A stretch of DNA of 64,000 nt from a candidate division FCPU426 bacterium (GCA_027366525.1 DAHXKG010000009.1:1-64000), one strand, 5' to 3'; positions 15,886 to 25,489 are shown, counted from the stretch's first letter. Notes: a model not told the origin generated them from the letters alone. Translations and numbers: made by a program.

Positions 15886-17035
15886 AATAACTTATTTCGA
15901 TTATGCCGCGACAACGCCGATGCGGGAGGAAGTCCGACAGGCGATCCAACCCTTTTTGGAAACCGAATTTGGCAACCCGTCCAGTATTCATGCGAGAGGA
16001 CGAGAGGCTCGACGAGCGGTGGATCGTGCGCGTCGAACCATTGCTCAAACACTTCAAGCACGACCTGACGAGATTTTTTTTACAAGTGGCGGAACGGAAA
16101 GTATTAATATTATTCATAAGGGATTATGGTGGAGGCATCAGCATCATAAAAATCACATGATTATTTCAGCCATTGAACACAGTGCGGTGATCGAAACTGT
16201 AAATTGGTTAAAAGGTCAAGGACTTCAAGTGACCACGGTTTTCCCGAATGATCAGGGTGTTATTGAGGTCCAATCGATTCAGAAGGCTATCCGGCCAGAA
16301 ACGTTTTTGGTGTCTGTCATGGTGGCGAATAATGAGCTGGGAACGATTCAACCTTTTCGGGAAATTGGACAACTCACACGATCTCAAAATATTTTATTTC
16401 ATGCGGATGCAGTTCAAGCCTATGGGAAAATACCTTTAAATGTTCAAACGGATGGGTTCGATTTTATTTCGGTTTCGTCTCATAAGATTTATGGTCCGAA
16501 GGGAAGTGGGTTCTATTTTCATCGAACAAGTGTGCAACTCGAACCATTGATCCATGGAGGCGGTCAAGAACGGGGATATCGCGGGGGAACGGAAAATGTT
16601 TTAGGGATTGTTGGAATGGCTCAAGCCGCCGAATTGATTCATCAAACAATGCACCAAGAGGCTCTCCGGCTTCAAGCGTTGACGGAGTTTTTAACGCAAG
16701 AATTGAGTCGACGCATCCCGCAACTTCAAGTTAATGGTGCAACGGCACCGAGAATTCCCGGCATTGTGAATCTATCGATTCCAAGTCTATCGGCAGAACG
16801 GTTAATTCAACGACTCGATAGGGAAGGCTATGCCATTTCGTCCGGAGCGGCTTGTACGGCGGGAGCCTTTCATCCTTCGCATGTGCTTCTAGCCATGAAT
16901 AAATCAAATCAAGAAGCGAAAGAGAGTATTCGGATTAGCTTGGGTGCTTTTACTACATTCGATGAAATCCAGAATTTTGTTAATGATCTTCCCAAAACAG
17001 TCGATGCCTTAGCAGCTACGCCATTATTGGATTGA
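15875..17035 (+). CDS. Cysteine desulfurase (NifS/IscS family)
   Basis: 386 residues, starting at a TTG inside the end of the preceding gene; no ATG is available before the conserved YFDYAATTPM. Takes sulfur from cysteine as a persulfide for Fe-S clusters and thiolated tRNA. Signatures: SGGTESIN, AIEHSAV, HADAVQAYGKI, the PLP lysine Lys204 in SSHKIYGPKGSG, GGGQERGYRGGTEN, and the persulfide Cys327 in SSGAACTAG. No IscU, IscR or MnmA is adjacent, so I cannot say whether it serves Fe-S assembly or tRNA thiolation. Confidence 0.93.
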   Translation: MENKITYFDYAATTPMREEVRQAIQPFLETEFGNPSSIHARGREARRAVDRARRTIAQTLQARPDEIFFTSGGTESINIIHKGLWWRHQHHKNHMIISAIEHSAVIETVNWLKGQGLQVTTVFPNDQGVIEVQSIQKAIRPETFLVSVMVANNELGTIQPFREIGQLTRSQNILFHADAVQAYGKIPLNVQTDGFDFISVSSHKIYGPKGSGFYFHRTSVQLEPLIHGGGQERGYRGGTENVLGIVGMAQAAELIHQTMHQEALRLQALTEFLTQELSRRIPQLQVNGATAPRIPGIVNLSIPSLSAERLIQRLDREGYAISSGAACTAGAFHPSHVLLAMNKSNQEAKESIRISLGAFTTFDEIQNFVNDLPKTVDALAATPLLD

Positions 17036-17169
17036 ATTTATGAAATTAACTAAGAATCTTGGGTTAGGGTTGACCGATTGGATTTAAAATCACTTGAACT
17101 TTATTTGCCCCCGATTTAATTCGACCATGATTAAGTAGAAGTGAATGCGTGATTTTAAAAGCTGACTAG

Positions 17170-17188
17170 AATCTAAATAGTTTAGATT
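17170..17188. repeat. Perfect 8-3-8 inverted repeat upstream of chemoreceptor gene
   Basis: AATCTAAA-TAG-TTTAGATT is a perfect palindrome in the 292-base gap between the cysteine desulfurase and the chemoreceptor. It is followed by an A-run, not a T-run, so it is not a terminator for the + strand. About 55 bases further on (17244-17249) there is a TATAAT without a convincing -35. The palindrome could therefore be an operator. Nothing else is visible in this gap. Confidence 0.35.
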
Positions 17189-17327
17189 TAAAAAAACTGA
17201 AGATAGAAATAACATTGCTCACATATTTATTTTGAAAAAGATATATAATCCAACTCAATAGGTGAAAGAGTTGAACTAGGCAGTAGAGTAAGGGAAGATT
17301 GGGGCTTGGGGAGGGTCAAAATATGAT

Positions 17328-19013
17328 GTGGAGGGCGGTGCATTGATTTTTAAAAAAATAAGTATACGTGTTACCTTAATTGTCTTAATCGCACTGATAG
17401 TTATTAATGGAATTTTGGATTCTTTATCCTTTCACTATCAAAAAAAATACGTCTTACATACCTATGTTCTCGATTTGAATCATATTGGAATGACCTTGAG
17501 TCCCCTAATTCATGCGTCGATTCAAACCAAACGGTATACAACGATATCCAAGGTGATGGCTTCTTGGATGCATGAATATCATTTATTACAAATTGCCGCA
17601 TTGGATCAACAGGGGCATTTAATTGTCCAACAAGCCGAGCCTCTACACAACTGTACGTCGACGCAGGCTATTCGAAAACAAATTTTTAAAAACACTCAGC
17701 AGTTCAAGACCGATGGTTTTATTCATGAGATGATTAAAAATCAAGTGTCCGATTTGATTTTCCCATTTTGGGATCATCAGCATCAAAGGCAAGGATGGAT
17801 TTGGATACAATTTTCGCTTAAGAACTTTTATAAAAATTTAGAGGCCTATTACTGGAAATTGGAATTAACCGAATCCATTGTTATATGCATCATTGTTTTT
17901 TTAACAATGCTGGTTTTATCATTGTCCATCACGCATCCGCTTGAAAAGATCAAGACCGAAATGATTGAAATTGCCCAAGGCGGAGGTGATCTAACCCAGA
18001 AGATCATTCTAAAATCCAAGGATGAAATTGGCGATACGGCTCGCGCCTTTAATGTTTTTGTTGAAGGTATTCGAAATTTAGTTCAATCGGTCAAAAATCA
18101 CTCGCAGCGGCTTTTTCGTGAATCGGAACAATTGACTGCGTCCATGCGGGAAGTAAAAGCGATGAGTACGGACGTTTCATCCACCATTCAGCAGTTGGCC
18201 AAGGGCGTTGAAGATCAAGCGCTTAAAATTGCAGAGGTGCATCGGCTGATGACCGAAATGGATGCAACCACACATGAAATTGAAAAAAGAGCATTAGAAA
18301 CATTTCGAGTTGCTGAGCAGACCACGGAGATGGTGCGAACAGGGGGAGTCTTAACCAAAACCACCCTCAGCCGTATGAGTAACCTCAATGAGACCATTTT
18401 ATCGAATTCAAAAATGATCCATCAATTAGGTGAAAAAAATCGTCAGATTGTCAAAGTGATTGATTTAATCTCAGGGATTGCGGCGCAAACCAATCTCCTC
18501 TCATTAAATGCCGCAATTGAAGCGGCGCGTGCTGGCGAACAGGGCAAAGGATTCGCAATTGTGGCAGAGCAGGTTCGAAAACTCGCTGAAGAATCGAGTG
18601 TCGCCTCAGCTGAAATCTCGAAAATTGTGGAATCTATTCAAAAAGAAACTTTGGAAGCGGTAGCCTCGATGGAACAAGGAGCACGTGAAGCGTATGAAAG
18701 TCAAAGTGGTTTGAATCAAATGCGCGTTGGATTGGATGAAACAGTAAGAAAAGTTGAAGAATTGGCGGGTGCAAGTCAAAAAATTGTAGCTTTGCTGGAA
18801 TTGCAAACGAAACGGTATGGACAAATGGTTTTGGGTATTCAAGATATTAATGCGGTTGCCGAAGAATCGGCGGCTTCAACTCAAGAAGTTGCAGCTTCAA
18901 CGGAAGAACAAGTTTCCAGCATGGAACAAGTCAATAAATCCGCTCGTGAATTAAAAGAAATGGCCGATCAATTGAAATCCAATGTTGAAAAGTTTAAAAC
19001 AGAATCAGTTTAG
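17328..19013 (+). CDS. Methyl-accepting chemotaxis protein
   Basis: 561 residues. TM1 (about 10-30) and TM2 (about 183-203) flank a periplasmic sensor of about 150 residues with no recognised ligand motif. A HAMP domain follows ([12 protein letters not shown], then [16 protein letters not shown]), then a long coiled-coil signalling domain. The conserved hairpin region reads [20 protein letters not shown] and [11 protein letters not shown]. The start is a GTG at 17328 behind GGGAGGGTC, with TTG 17343 as an alternative. It would signal through CheA/CheW, but no che or flagellar gene is in the window. An isolated receptor may control type IV pilus movement or flagella encoded elsewhere. Confidence 0.93.
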   Translation: MEGGALIFKKISIRVTLIVLIALIVINGILDSLSFHYQKKYVLHTYVLDLNHIGMTLSPLIHASIQTKRYTTISKVMASWMHEYHLLQIAALDQQGHLIVQQAEPLHNCTSTQAIRKQIFKNTQQFKTDGFIHEMIKNQVSDLIFPFWDHQHQRQGWIWIQFSLKNFYKNLEAYYWKLELTESIVICIIVFLTMLVLSLSITHPLEKIKTEMIEIAQGGGDLTQKIILKSKDEIGDTARAFNVFVEGIRNLVQSVKNHSQRLFRESEQLTASMREVKAMSTDVSSTIQQLAKGVEDQALKIAEVHRLMTEMDATTHEIEKRALETFRVAEQTTEMVRTGGVLTKTTLSRMSNLNETILSNSKMIHQLGEKNRQIVKVIDLISGIAAQTNLLSLNAAIEAARAGEQGKGFAIVAEQVRKLAEESSVASAEISKIVESIQKETLEAVASMEQGAREAYESQSGLNQMRVGLDETVRKVEELAGASQKIVALLELQTKRYGQMVLGIQDINAVAEESAASTQEVAASTEEQVSSMEQVNKSARELKEMADQLKSNVEKFKTESV

Positions 19014-19037
19014 TTGTATTTGGGAAAGGAAAAAATC

Positions 19038-20357
19038 ATGAAGAAATCATTATTGCTGAATTTGGATTATATTACATCGGTTGTGTCGAGCGCCTATCAG
19101 AAATCCCTATATGCCCAATCGAAGACAGCTTTACAGTCATTGCTTCAACATCAAGGACTTGGCAATGATTTTTTGGGGTGGGTAACGTTACCCACGGAAA
19201 TGAAAAAACAAGTGCAATCCATTAAAAGGGCTGCGCGAGCATTGGCTCAAAAATGTGATGCAATTATTTGTATTGGAATTGGGGGATCCTATTTGGGCAT
19301 TCGGTCCACACTCGAAGCGCTTCACGATGAAGTAAAAACCCAGATTTATTATGCCGGTCACCACCTTTCCGCCCACTATCTCAATCGCTTGATGCAGGAA
19401 CTCAAGGACCGTCAAGTTGGATTGTGTGTAATATCAAAATCCGGAACAACCACGGAGCCCGCACTGGTATTTCGCATTTTGAAAAGTTGGCTCGAAAAAA
19501 AACATGGAAAAAATCAGGCCAAGCAACGCATTGTTGCGATTACCGATCGATCGCAGGGAGCCTTAAAGTCATTGGCTGATGCCGAAGGCTATCCGACCTT
19601 GGTAATTCCAGATGATGTCGGCGGACGATATTCAGTACTAACGCCCGTGGGATTATTTCCCATTGCGGCTGCCGGTATTTCCATTGATGCATTACTGCAG
19701 GGGGCTGAAGATGCGGCTTTAGACGTTAGCCGTTTAAATATTGAAAACAATCTGGCGGCTCAATATGCGATTGCGCGATTTGCCTTGTATCAAAAGGGGA
19801 AGGTCATAGAAGTGTTGGCCAATTTTAGACCGGATTTACATTTTATTAGTGAGTGGTGGAAACAACTGTTTGGAGAATCGGAAGGCAAAGATCAACAAGG
19901 TATATTTCCAGCCTCGGTTGATCTTACGACAGATCTTCATAGCATGGGACAGTTTCTTCAAGAGGGCAGTCGAAATATTTTTGAAACGATGGTATGGGTT
20001 CAAAAAGAATCTCACGATTTACTGGTGCCGGGTGATCCCAGTAACCGCGACGGGTTGAATTTTTTAAAGGGCAAAAAAGTTTCTTGGATTAATGAGCAGG
20101 CTATGCGAGCAACTGCTTTTGCACACCAACAAGGCGGGGTGCCGGTGATCCAACTTCAATTGGCTGAGATGACTCCATATTGTTTAGGATATCTTTATCA
20201 ATTTTTTGAGATGGCCTGTGGTATTTCAGGCCGCCTTTTTCAAATTAATCCATTTGACCAACCTGGTGTTGAGGCTTACAAGAAAAATATGTTTGCTTTG
20301 CTGGGGAAACCTGGATTTGAGCAATTGGCAGCTCAATTGAAAAAAAAGGGTATTTAA
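19038..20357 (+). CDS. pgi: Glucose-6-phosphate isomerase
   Basis: 439 residues from the ATG at 19038, preceded by GGGAAAGGAA. The frame extends back to a TTG directly after the chemoreceptor stop, but those residues are not conserved. Interconverts glucose-6-phosphate and fructose-6-phosphate. Signatures: GIGGSYLGIRSTLEAL, SKSGTTTEPA, the PGI motif DVGGRYSVLTPVGL, GESEGKDQQGIFPA and NPFDQPGVEAYK. The length matches the short Bacillus/Thermotoga-type PGI, not the 550-residue E. coli type. Confidence 0.96.
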   Translation: MKKSLLLNLDYITSVVSSAYQKSLYAQSKTALQSLLQHQGLGNDFLGWVTLPTEMKKQVQSIKRAARALAQKCDAIICIGIGGSYLGIRSTLEALHDEVKTQIYYAGHHLSAHYLNRLMQELKDRQVGLCVISKSGTTTEPALVFRILKSWLEKKHGKNQAKQRIVAITDRSQGALKSLADAEGYPTLVIPDDVGGRYSVLTPVGLFPIAAAGISIDALLQGAEDAALDVSRLNIENNLAAQYAIARFALYQKGKVIEVLANFRPDLHFISEWWKQLFGESEGKDQQGIFPASVDLTTDLHSMGQFLQEGSRNIFETMVWVQKESHDLLVPGDPSNRDGLNFLKGKKVSWINEQAMRATAFAHQQGGVPVIQLQLAEMTPYCLGYLYQFFEMACGISGRLFQINPFDQPGVEAYKKNMFALLGKPGFEQLAAQLKKKGI

Positions 20358-20424
20358 ACAAAATCAATTTTTAAAATCGATTAAAAAGACTTATAAATCC
20401 AAACAATTTTTTTTGATTTTTTTC

Positions 20425-20454
20425 TTGATCACACTATCAATAGTAGGTTATAAG
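20425..20454 (+). promoter_or_regulatory. Candidate promoter and palindromic operator of nrdJ
   Basis: TTGATC and TATAAG are separated by 18 bases, a fair sigma-70 match, 91 bases before the nrdJ start. The -35 is part of an inverted repeat TTGAT-CACACT-ATCAA (20425-20440). The 16 bases from 20431 (ACACTATCAATAGTAG) also match the NrdR-box pattern at about 12 positions. Either reading puts a regulator site across the promoter. Only one box is seen, whereas NrdR usually has two. Confidence 0.35.
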
Positions 20455-20544
20455 GTCTTAACCACGACATTTAGGGTTGTTACTAAGAGAAGAGGCTTCC
20501 CGGAGGGTCGGCAGGGGTTTCATTTTTTTTAATGAGGAGCATAC

Positions 20545-23304
20545 ATGACAGCACAACCATTTTCATCAGAAGCAACGCAGTTATCCGAACGATCGGGAAC
20601 ATTCACTAAAAAGGGAGGCATTAAAGTAAATCGTGTGTTTACTAAAAAAGGCGTTCATCCTTTTGATGAAGTGGAGTGGGAATTACGGTCGGCCATTATC
20701 TCCGATGAAAAAGGTAAAACGATTTTTGAACAAAAAGAGGTTGAGGTTCCTAAAGCATGGTCTCAAACCGCCACGAATATAGTGGTCTCCAAATACTTTC
20801 ATGGGGTCTTGGAAACCGAAGAGCGGGAACATAGTGTAAAGCAATTAATTTATCGAGTAGCGCATACGATGTCCCAATGGGGGAAACAAGAGGGTTATTT
20901 TGATAGTGATGCCGATGTTGAAGTTTTTGAGGATGAACTGACTCATTTATTATTACATCAAAAGATGGCTTTTAACTCGCCCGTTTGGTTCAATGTAGGT
21001 GTAGAAGCGCGTCCCCAATGTTCAGCTTGCTTTATTAACAGTGTGAATGATTCCATGGAATCGATTTTGGATTTAGCCAAAACAGAGGGGATGCTTTTTA
21101 AGTTTGGCTCAGGAACGGGAACCAATTTTTCCGCGCTGCGATCGAGCAAGGAAAAATTATCAGGGGGTGGTACGGCTTCAGGCCCCGTTTCATTTATGCG
21201 GGGTTATGATAGTTTTGCGGGCGTTATTAAATCAGGTGGGCGAACGCGCCGGGCAGCCAAAATGGTGATTCTGGATGTGGATCATCCAGATGTTGTGGAT
21301 TTTATCAAGTGTAAAGCTGAAGAAGAAAAAAAAGCTTGGGCTTTGATTGAAGCGGGATTTGATGGCGGTTTTAATGTTCCGGGTGGAGCCTATGACTCTA
21401 TCCAATTTCAAAATGCCAATCACTCGGTGCGCGTTTCCGATGAATTTATGCAAGCCGTTTTGAATAAAACCGCATGGACTACGACTGCGCGCAAAACACA
21501 TTTGCCGATGGGAGAATATCAGGCCGAAGACCTCTTGAAAATGATTGCGGAAGCGACATGGGTTTGTGGCGATCCGGGAATGCAATTTGATACGACCATT
21601 AATCATTGGCATACTTGCCCCAATACAGCTCGCATTAATGCAAGTAATCCTTGTTCTGAATATATGTATTTGGATGATTCTGCTTGTAATTTAGCATCCT
21701 TGAATTTAATGAAATTTCGAATGGATAATAATGGGGAATTAAATTTAGATAATTTAAAACATGCGATCGATATTACGATCTTGGCACAAGAAATTATTGT
21801 CGATAATGCCAGTTATCCCACTAAACCCATTGAGCGAAATTCATTAGAGTATCGTCCTTTAGGACTGGGATATGCGAATTTAGGTGCTTTGCTGATGTCG
21901 AAGGGGCTCCCATATGATAGTGAGGAGGGCAGAAATTATGCGGCGGCTATTACGGCATTAGTTCATGGTGAAGCGAATTTAATGTCAGCTAAAATTGCAC
22001 AAGAGGTTGGTCCTTTTCGGGGATTTGCAAGAAATCGAGAATCGATGCTCCGCGTGATGCGCATGCATCAAGAAAAGGCTTCTCAAATTCATCCCGAAGG
22101 TGTGGCAAAGGATTTAATGGAGTCGGTGCAACAAACTTGGGCGTCCGTTAATTTGTTAGGTGAAAAACATGGGTTCCGCAATGGTCAGGTTTCAGTGTTG
22201 GCTCCCACGGGCACTATCGGTTTTATGATGGATTGTGATACGACAGGGGTTGAACCCGACATTGCCTTGGTTAAATATAAAAAGTTGGTGGGTGGCGGCG
22301 TGATCAAAATTGTCAATCAAACCGTCCCAGAAGCCCTGAAAACACTCCAATATAGTCAAAGTCAAATCAAGGATATCTTGGACTATATTAATATCCATGA
22401 CACGATTGAAGGGGCTCCGCATCTTCATTTGGAACATTTAAATGTTTTTGATTGTGCGTTTAAACCAATGAATGGAGTTCGATCCATCCATTACATGGGA
22501 CATATTCGTATGATGGCTGCTGTACAGCCATTCCTTTCGGGCGCTATTTCAAAAACAGTTAATTTGCCGCATGATGCCAGTGTCGATGATATTATGAAAG
22601 CATACTTAGAAGCTTGGCAATTAGGGTTGAAAGCGATTGCAATTTATCGCGATGGCTGCAAGGGCTCGCAACCACTTTCAACGTCATTGGATTCCAAAAA
22701 AATGAAAAGTTTGAAACCCATCCGTAGACGCCTGCCGGATGAACGCGAGGCCATTACCCATAAGTTTTCCATAGCAGGACATGAAGGATATCTAACGGTT
22801 GGAAAATTTGAGGATGGAACCCCTGGCGAGCTTTTTATTGTGATGTCAAAAGAAGGTTCAACCGTTTCTGGGTTGATGGATAGCTTTGCTACGGCCGTTT
22901 CGTTAGCACTTCAATATGGAGTGCCATTAAAAGTATTAGTGGACAAATTTAGTTATAGTCGATATGAACCCTCTGGGTTTACTGGTAACGCGCAAATACG
23001 CATGGCCAAATCGATCACAGATTATATCTTTCGTTGGCTTGCCCTGAAATTCTTGCCGGAAGATGACCAAAAATCGGCAGAAAATTTGGACCATTCCGAT
23101 CCGTGGGGTAATACGAAAACTGATACCGCGATTGATTTGCAATTTCAAGACTCAAATAAAAAAACGCAATCGGAACGTCAGGAAAAACATGTTTTTGTAA
23201 CACAATCCGATGCGCCTCCGTGTCCAGAATGCGGTTCAATTATGGTCAGGAATGCCGCGTGCTATAAATGCTTAAATTGCGGAACTACGAGCGGATGTTC
23301 TTAA
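20545..23304 (+). CDS. nrdJ: Adenosylcobalamin-dependent ribonucleotide reductase (class II)
   Basis: 919 residues. Reduces ribonucleotides to deoxyribonucleotides with coenzyme B12, needing neither oxygen nor a radical-generating partner. Signatures: FNSPVWFNVGV, ARPQCSACFINS, the radical-site block NPCSEYMYLDDSACNLASLN, GLGYANLGALLM, and APTGTIGFMMDCDTTGVEPD. The C-terminal 25 residues are a Cys-rich zinc-ribbon-like tail (CPECG, CYKCLNCG), which relays electrons in this family. The start has ATGAGGAGC upstream. No other RNR class is in the window. I looked for a cobalamin riboswitch in the leader and found none. Confidence 0.96.
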   Translation: MTAQPFSSEATQLSERSGTFTKKGGIKVNRVFTKKGVHPFDEVEWELRSAIISDEKGKTIFEQKEVEVPKAWSQTATNIVVSKYFHGVLETEEREHSVKQLIYRVAHTMSQWGKQEGYFDSDADVEVFEDELTHLLLHQKMAFNSPVWFNVGVEARPQCSACFINSVNDSMESILDLAKTEGMLFKFGSGTGTNFSALRSSKEKLSGGGTASGPVSFMRGYDSFAGVIKSGGRTRRAAKMVILDVDHPDVVDFIKCKAEEEKKAWALIEAGFDGGFNVPGGAYDSIQFQNANHSVRVSDEFMQAVLNKTAWTTTARKTHLPMGEYQAEDLLKMIAEATWVCGDPGMQFDTTINHWHTCPNTARINASNPCSEYMYLDDSACNLASLNLMKFRMDNNGELNLDNLKHAIDITILAQEIIVDNASYPTKPIERNSLEYRPLGLGYANLGALLMSKGLPYDSEEGRNYAAAITALVHGEANLMSAKIAQEVGPFRGFARNRESMLRVMRMHQEKASQIHPEGVAKDLMESVQQTWASVNLLGEKHGFRNGQVSVLAPTGTIGFMMDCDTTGVEPDIALVKYKKLVGGGVIKIVNQTVPEALKTLQYSQSQIKDILDYINIHDTIEGAPHLHLEHLNVFDCAFKPMNGVRSIHYMGHIRMMAAVQPFLSGAISKTVNLPHDASVDDIMKAYLEAWQLGLKAIAIYRDGCKGSQPLSTSLDSKKMKSLKPIRRRLPDEREAITHKFSIAGHEGYLTVGKFEDGTPGELFIVMSKEGSTVSGLMDSFATAVSLALQYGVPLKVLVDKFSYSRYEPSGFTGNAQIRMAKSITDYIFRWLALKFLPEDDQKSAENLDHSDPWGNTKTDTAIDLQFQDSNKKTQSERQEKHVFVTQSDAPPCPECGSIMVRNAACYKCLNCGTTSGCS

Positions 23305-23323
23305 ATTTAGGGTGTGTGACCTT

Positions 23324-23354
23324 CGAGGAATCTTGAGATATTAAAGATTTCTCG
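23324..23354. repeat. Hairpin just after nrdJ
   Basis: CGAGGAATCTT and AAGATTTCTCG pair over 11 positions with one wobble and a 9-base loop, 20 bases after the nrdJ stop. No T-run follows, so it is not a textbook terminator, but it could protect the 3' end or act with Rho. Confidence 0.4.
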
Positions 23355-23371
23355 GGGTCGCGCGGAACATT

Positions 23372-23470
23372 TCACCATTCCAAATCGAACGATTAACATC
23401 AGGTGTGGTGGCCAAGATCGAAAAATGGGGAGTCGTCATTTATTTAAAATCGATTTTGTTTGAATGGTGA
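23372..23470. repeat. Long imperfect inverted repeat between nrdJ and the amidotransferase gene
   Basis: TCACCATTC (23372-23380) is repeated inverted as GAATGGTGA (23462-23470). Next to the outer arms, CAAATCGA and TCGATTTTG extend the pairing with small bulges, giving arms of about 18 bases around a core of about 60 bases. It lies between two convergent genes. A bidirectional terminator, a small structured RNA or a MITE-like remnant are all possible. Confidence 0.35.
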
Positions 23471-23492
23471 TGCGAGGCAATTCGTTGGTTGT

Positions 23493-24194
23493 TTAAATTT
23501 TCGAGAGAAATCTTGAGAAAATTTTTTGAGCCATTGGCTGGAGCCGCACTAGCTTTTCTTGAAGGTGATGAGTGACTTTTTCAATCCGGTGAATGCCGCC
23601 GCCCAAGGTAAATGTAGCCCGATCGTTGGAAATCCATTGATGAATCATGGGTTCCGTAACTTCTAAGTGACATTGAAATCCATAAGCATTATTTCCTGCT
23701 TTGAAAATTTGATTTGGCGTCCAAACGCTTTCAGCCAAACGAGTCGCGGTAGAGGGCAGGACGAAGGTATCACTGTGCCAATGAAAAACCTCTAAGGTTG
23801 AGGGTGTTTTTAAAAATACTGAATCCAGCAGACCCAAAGATGAAAATTGGATCGGAGCCCATCCAAATTCTGGTTGTGCTGAACGAAAGACGTGGCCGCC
23901 CAGAGCTTGAGCTAATAACTGCGCCCCTAGACAAATTCCTAAAATGGGTAGTCGCTGATCGAGTGCTTTTTGAATACTTTGAATTTCGGCTAACTGCGTT
24001 GGAAATTTTTCGGGCGGATCATAAACGCTCATGGGCCCGCCTAAAATAATCAATCCAGATGCTAAATGAGTTGGAATCGGTTCACCATGATCCAATCGAA
24101 CCTTTTGAATTTGGAATTCAAATTGTTCCAATAAAGGTTCTAAAAGTCCGAGCTCTTCACCAGGAACATGTTGCAAACAAATAATGCGCGGCAT
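23493..24194 (-). CDS. Class I glutamine amidotransferase domain protein
   Basis: 233 residues from the ATG at 24194, which has GAGGAG 8 bases upstream; a longer start adds ten residues. The triad of class I amidotransferases is present: Cys88 in LGICLGAQLLA, His176 and Glu178 in FQCHLEV. It stands alone with no synthetase domain, like GuaA-related stand-alone proteins (YfeJ type) that hydrolyse glutamine or gamma-glutamyl compounds. Substrate unknown. It is divergent from the oxidase operon across 269 bases that hold a metal-regulator-like palindrome. Confidence 0.85.
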   Translation of the reverse strand: MPRIICLQHVPGEELGLLEPLLEQFEFQIQKVRLDHGEPIPTHLASGLIILGGPMSVYDPPEKFPTQLAEIQSIQKALDQRLPILGICLGAQLLAQALGGHVFRSAQPEFGWAPIQFSSLGLLDSVFLKTPSTLEVFHWHSDTFVLPSTATRLAESVWTPNQIFKAGNNAYGFQCHLEVTEPMIHQWISNDRATFTLGGGIHRIEKVTHHLQEKLVRLQPMAQKIFSRFLSKI

Positions 24195-24280
24195 TGTAAA
24201 ACTCCTCGACAGCCCCAATTTCATTGAAGGGTGTATTTTAAAATATTTTCATTTTTGTATAAATGCAATTTAAAAAAAGT

Positions 24281-24294
24281 ATGATAATTATCAT
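24281..24294. promoter_or_regulatory. Fur-like perfect palindrome between amidotransferase and oxidase operon
   Basis: ATGATAATTATCAT is a perfect 14-base palindrome containing the GATAAT/ATTATC halves of Fur-family boxes. It lies 87 bases before the amidotransferase start and 170 bases before coxB, so it could serve either. Iron or copper control of an oxidase would make sense, but this is inference. AT-rich flanks make chance palindromes more likely. Confidence 0.4.
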
Positions 24295-24382
24295 CTTTCT
24301 TGGATGTTTTTATTTTTGGGTTGAAAATAAAGGAAAAAAAGAGGTTTTTTTTAAAAAAAAATTAAGTGTTTTCAAAGATGCG

Positions 24383-24411
24383 TTGAAATGGAAAAGAAAT
24401 TATGTTTAAAT
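24383..24411 (+). promoter_or_regulatory. Candidate promoter of the cox operon
   Basis: TTGAAA and TTAAAT are separated by 17 bases, with the -10 ending 52 bases before the coxB start. The -35 matches five of six consensus positions and the -10 four of six. Confidence 0.35.
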
Positions 24412-24463
24412 ACTGCGGCGGTTTTAGAAAAATTATGTTTAGCGTTTTCGAGGCAATTGAACC

Positions 24464-25489
24464 ATGAAAAAAATATTAATGGCGGGATTGATAGTGGCCT
24501 TGGGAATTTGTTTTTTTCCCCAACATTGTTTAGCGCTGAGTTTTGGATATCTCTTACCCAATGTTAATGATGCGTATGGCAATATGATTGACCATATGTA
24601 CTCCGTAATTTTTTGGATTGTAACTATTGTCTTTTTAATTACCGAAGGTTTTTTAGTCTTTTGTGTGATCCGATATCGATCCAAAGAAGGACGCCAAGCC
24701 ACCTATACCCACGGGAACAAATATGCCGAAATCATTTGGACGGTCATTCCAGCGATCATTCTGATTTGGTTGGCAATTTATCAAAAACAAACATGGGATT
24801 TTATTCGAGAAGATTTTCCGCCACCGAATAAAAGTTTGACGGTACAGGTTTTTGCACAGCAATTTGCATGGAATTTCCGTTATGCGGATCCCAAGGGTTC
24901 CTTTGGAGCTCCTGATGATATTACGACGATTGATCAAATGCATGTTCCCGTAGGTAAAAAAGTCGTGATCCATATGACCTCGGATGATGTCATTCATGAT
25001 TTTTTTGTTCCCTATGCACGACTCAAACAAGATGCAGTGCCGGGTATGTTGAGCGAATCTTGGTTTGAAATGGACAAGCTGGGCTGCTGGAATCTAAAAA
25101 GTCAAACTCCGATGATTCTTACACGAAAACAATTTGAAAATTTAAAAGTCGCCTTGGACGGGTTCTTGTTAATGTATAAAGTACTCGGGGTTACGGGGGC
25201 ACGAAAATATTACTACGAGCCAATGCCTGGGAAAAAATTCGCCGATGTAATCTATCATGGCAAAGTTAGTCGAGAACCAATTGCCCAAGTCCAGTATGTT
25301 CAGCATCCTTTTGAAATTGCGTGTTCACAATTGTGTGGTATCGGCCACTACCGCATGGTGGGGTATTTGACGGTCGATACGCCAGCATCTTACCGATGGT
25401 GGATGAAAAAAATGATCAAGGAAAAGTATCAAACCAATATGAGGCTATGGCGGGTGTGGGATAAATACTATCCTCAATATAATAATTAG
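24464..25489 (+). CDS. coxB: Cytochrome c oxidase subunit II with an internal insertion
   Basis: 341 residues. Accepts electrons from cytochrome c through the binuclear CuA centre and passes them to subunit I. A signal-like N-terminus, TM helices near 46-70 and 88-106, and a periplasmic cupredoxin domain are visible. The CuA ligands are complete: His168, Cys287, Gln289 (carbonyl), Cys291, His295 and Met298 (CSQLCGIGHYRM). About 70 residues (roughly 211-279) are inserted between WFEMDKLGCWN and FEIACSQLCG, where most family members pass directly. No cytochrome c is fused at the C-terminus, so a separate carrier is needed. First gene of coxBACD. Confidence 0.94.
   Translation: MKKILMAGLIVALGICFFPQHCLALSFGYLLPNVNDAYGNMIDHMYSVIFWIVTIVFLITEGFLVFCVIRYRSKEGRQATYTHGNKYAEIIWTVIPAIILIWLAIYQKQTWDFIREDFPPPNKSLTVQVFAQQFAWNFRYADPKGSFGAPDDITTIDQMHVPVGKKVVIHMTSDDVIHDFFVPYARLKQDAVPGMLSESWFEMDKLGCWNLKSQTPMILTRKQFENLKVALDGFLLMYKVLGVTGARKYYYEPMPGKKFADVIYHGKVSREPIAQVQYVQHPFEIACSQLCGIGHYRMVGYLTVDTPASYRWWMKKMIKEKYQTNMRLWRVWDKYYPQYNN

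Noticed and set aside
17170-17188. Rho-independent terminator after the cysteine desulfurase
   Set aside because: The stem is AT-only apart from two pairs and is followed by A residues, not T, on the transcribed strand.
20358-20544. Cobalamin riboswitch before the B12-dependent RNR
   Set aside because: The leader lacks the B12-box-like conserved core and long paired elements.
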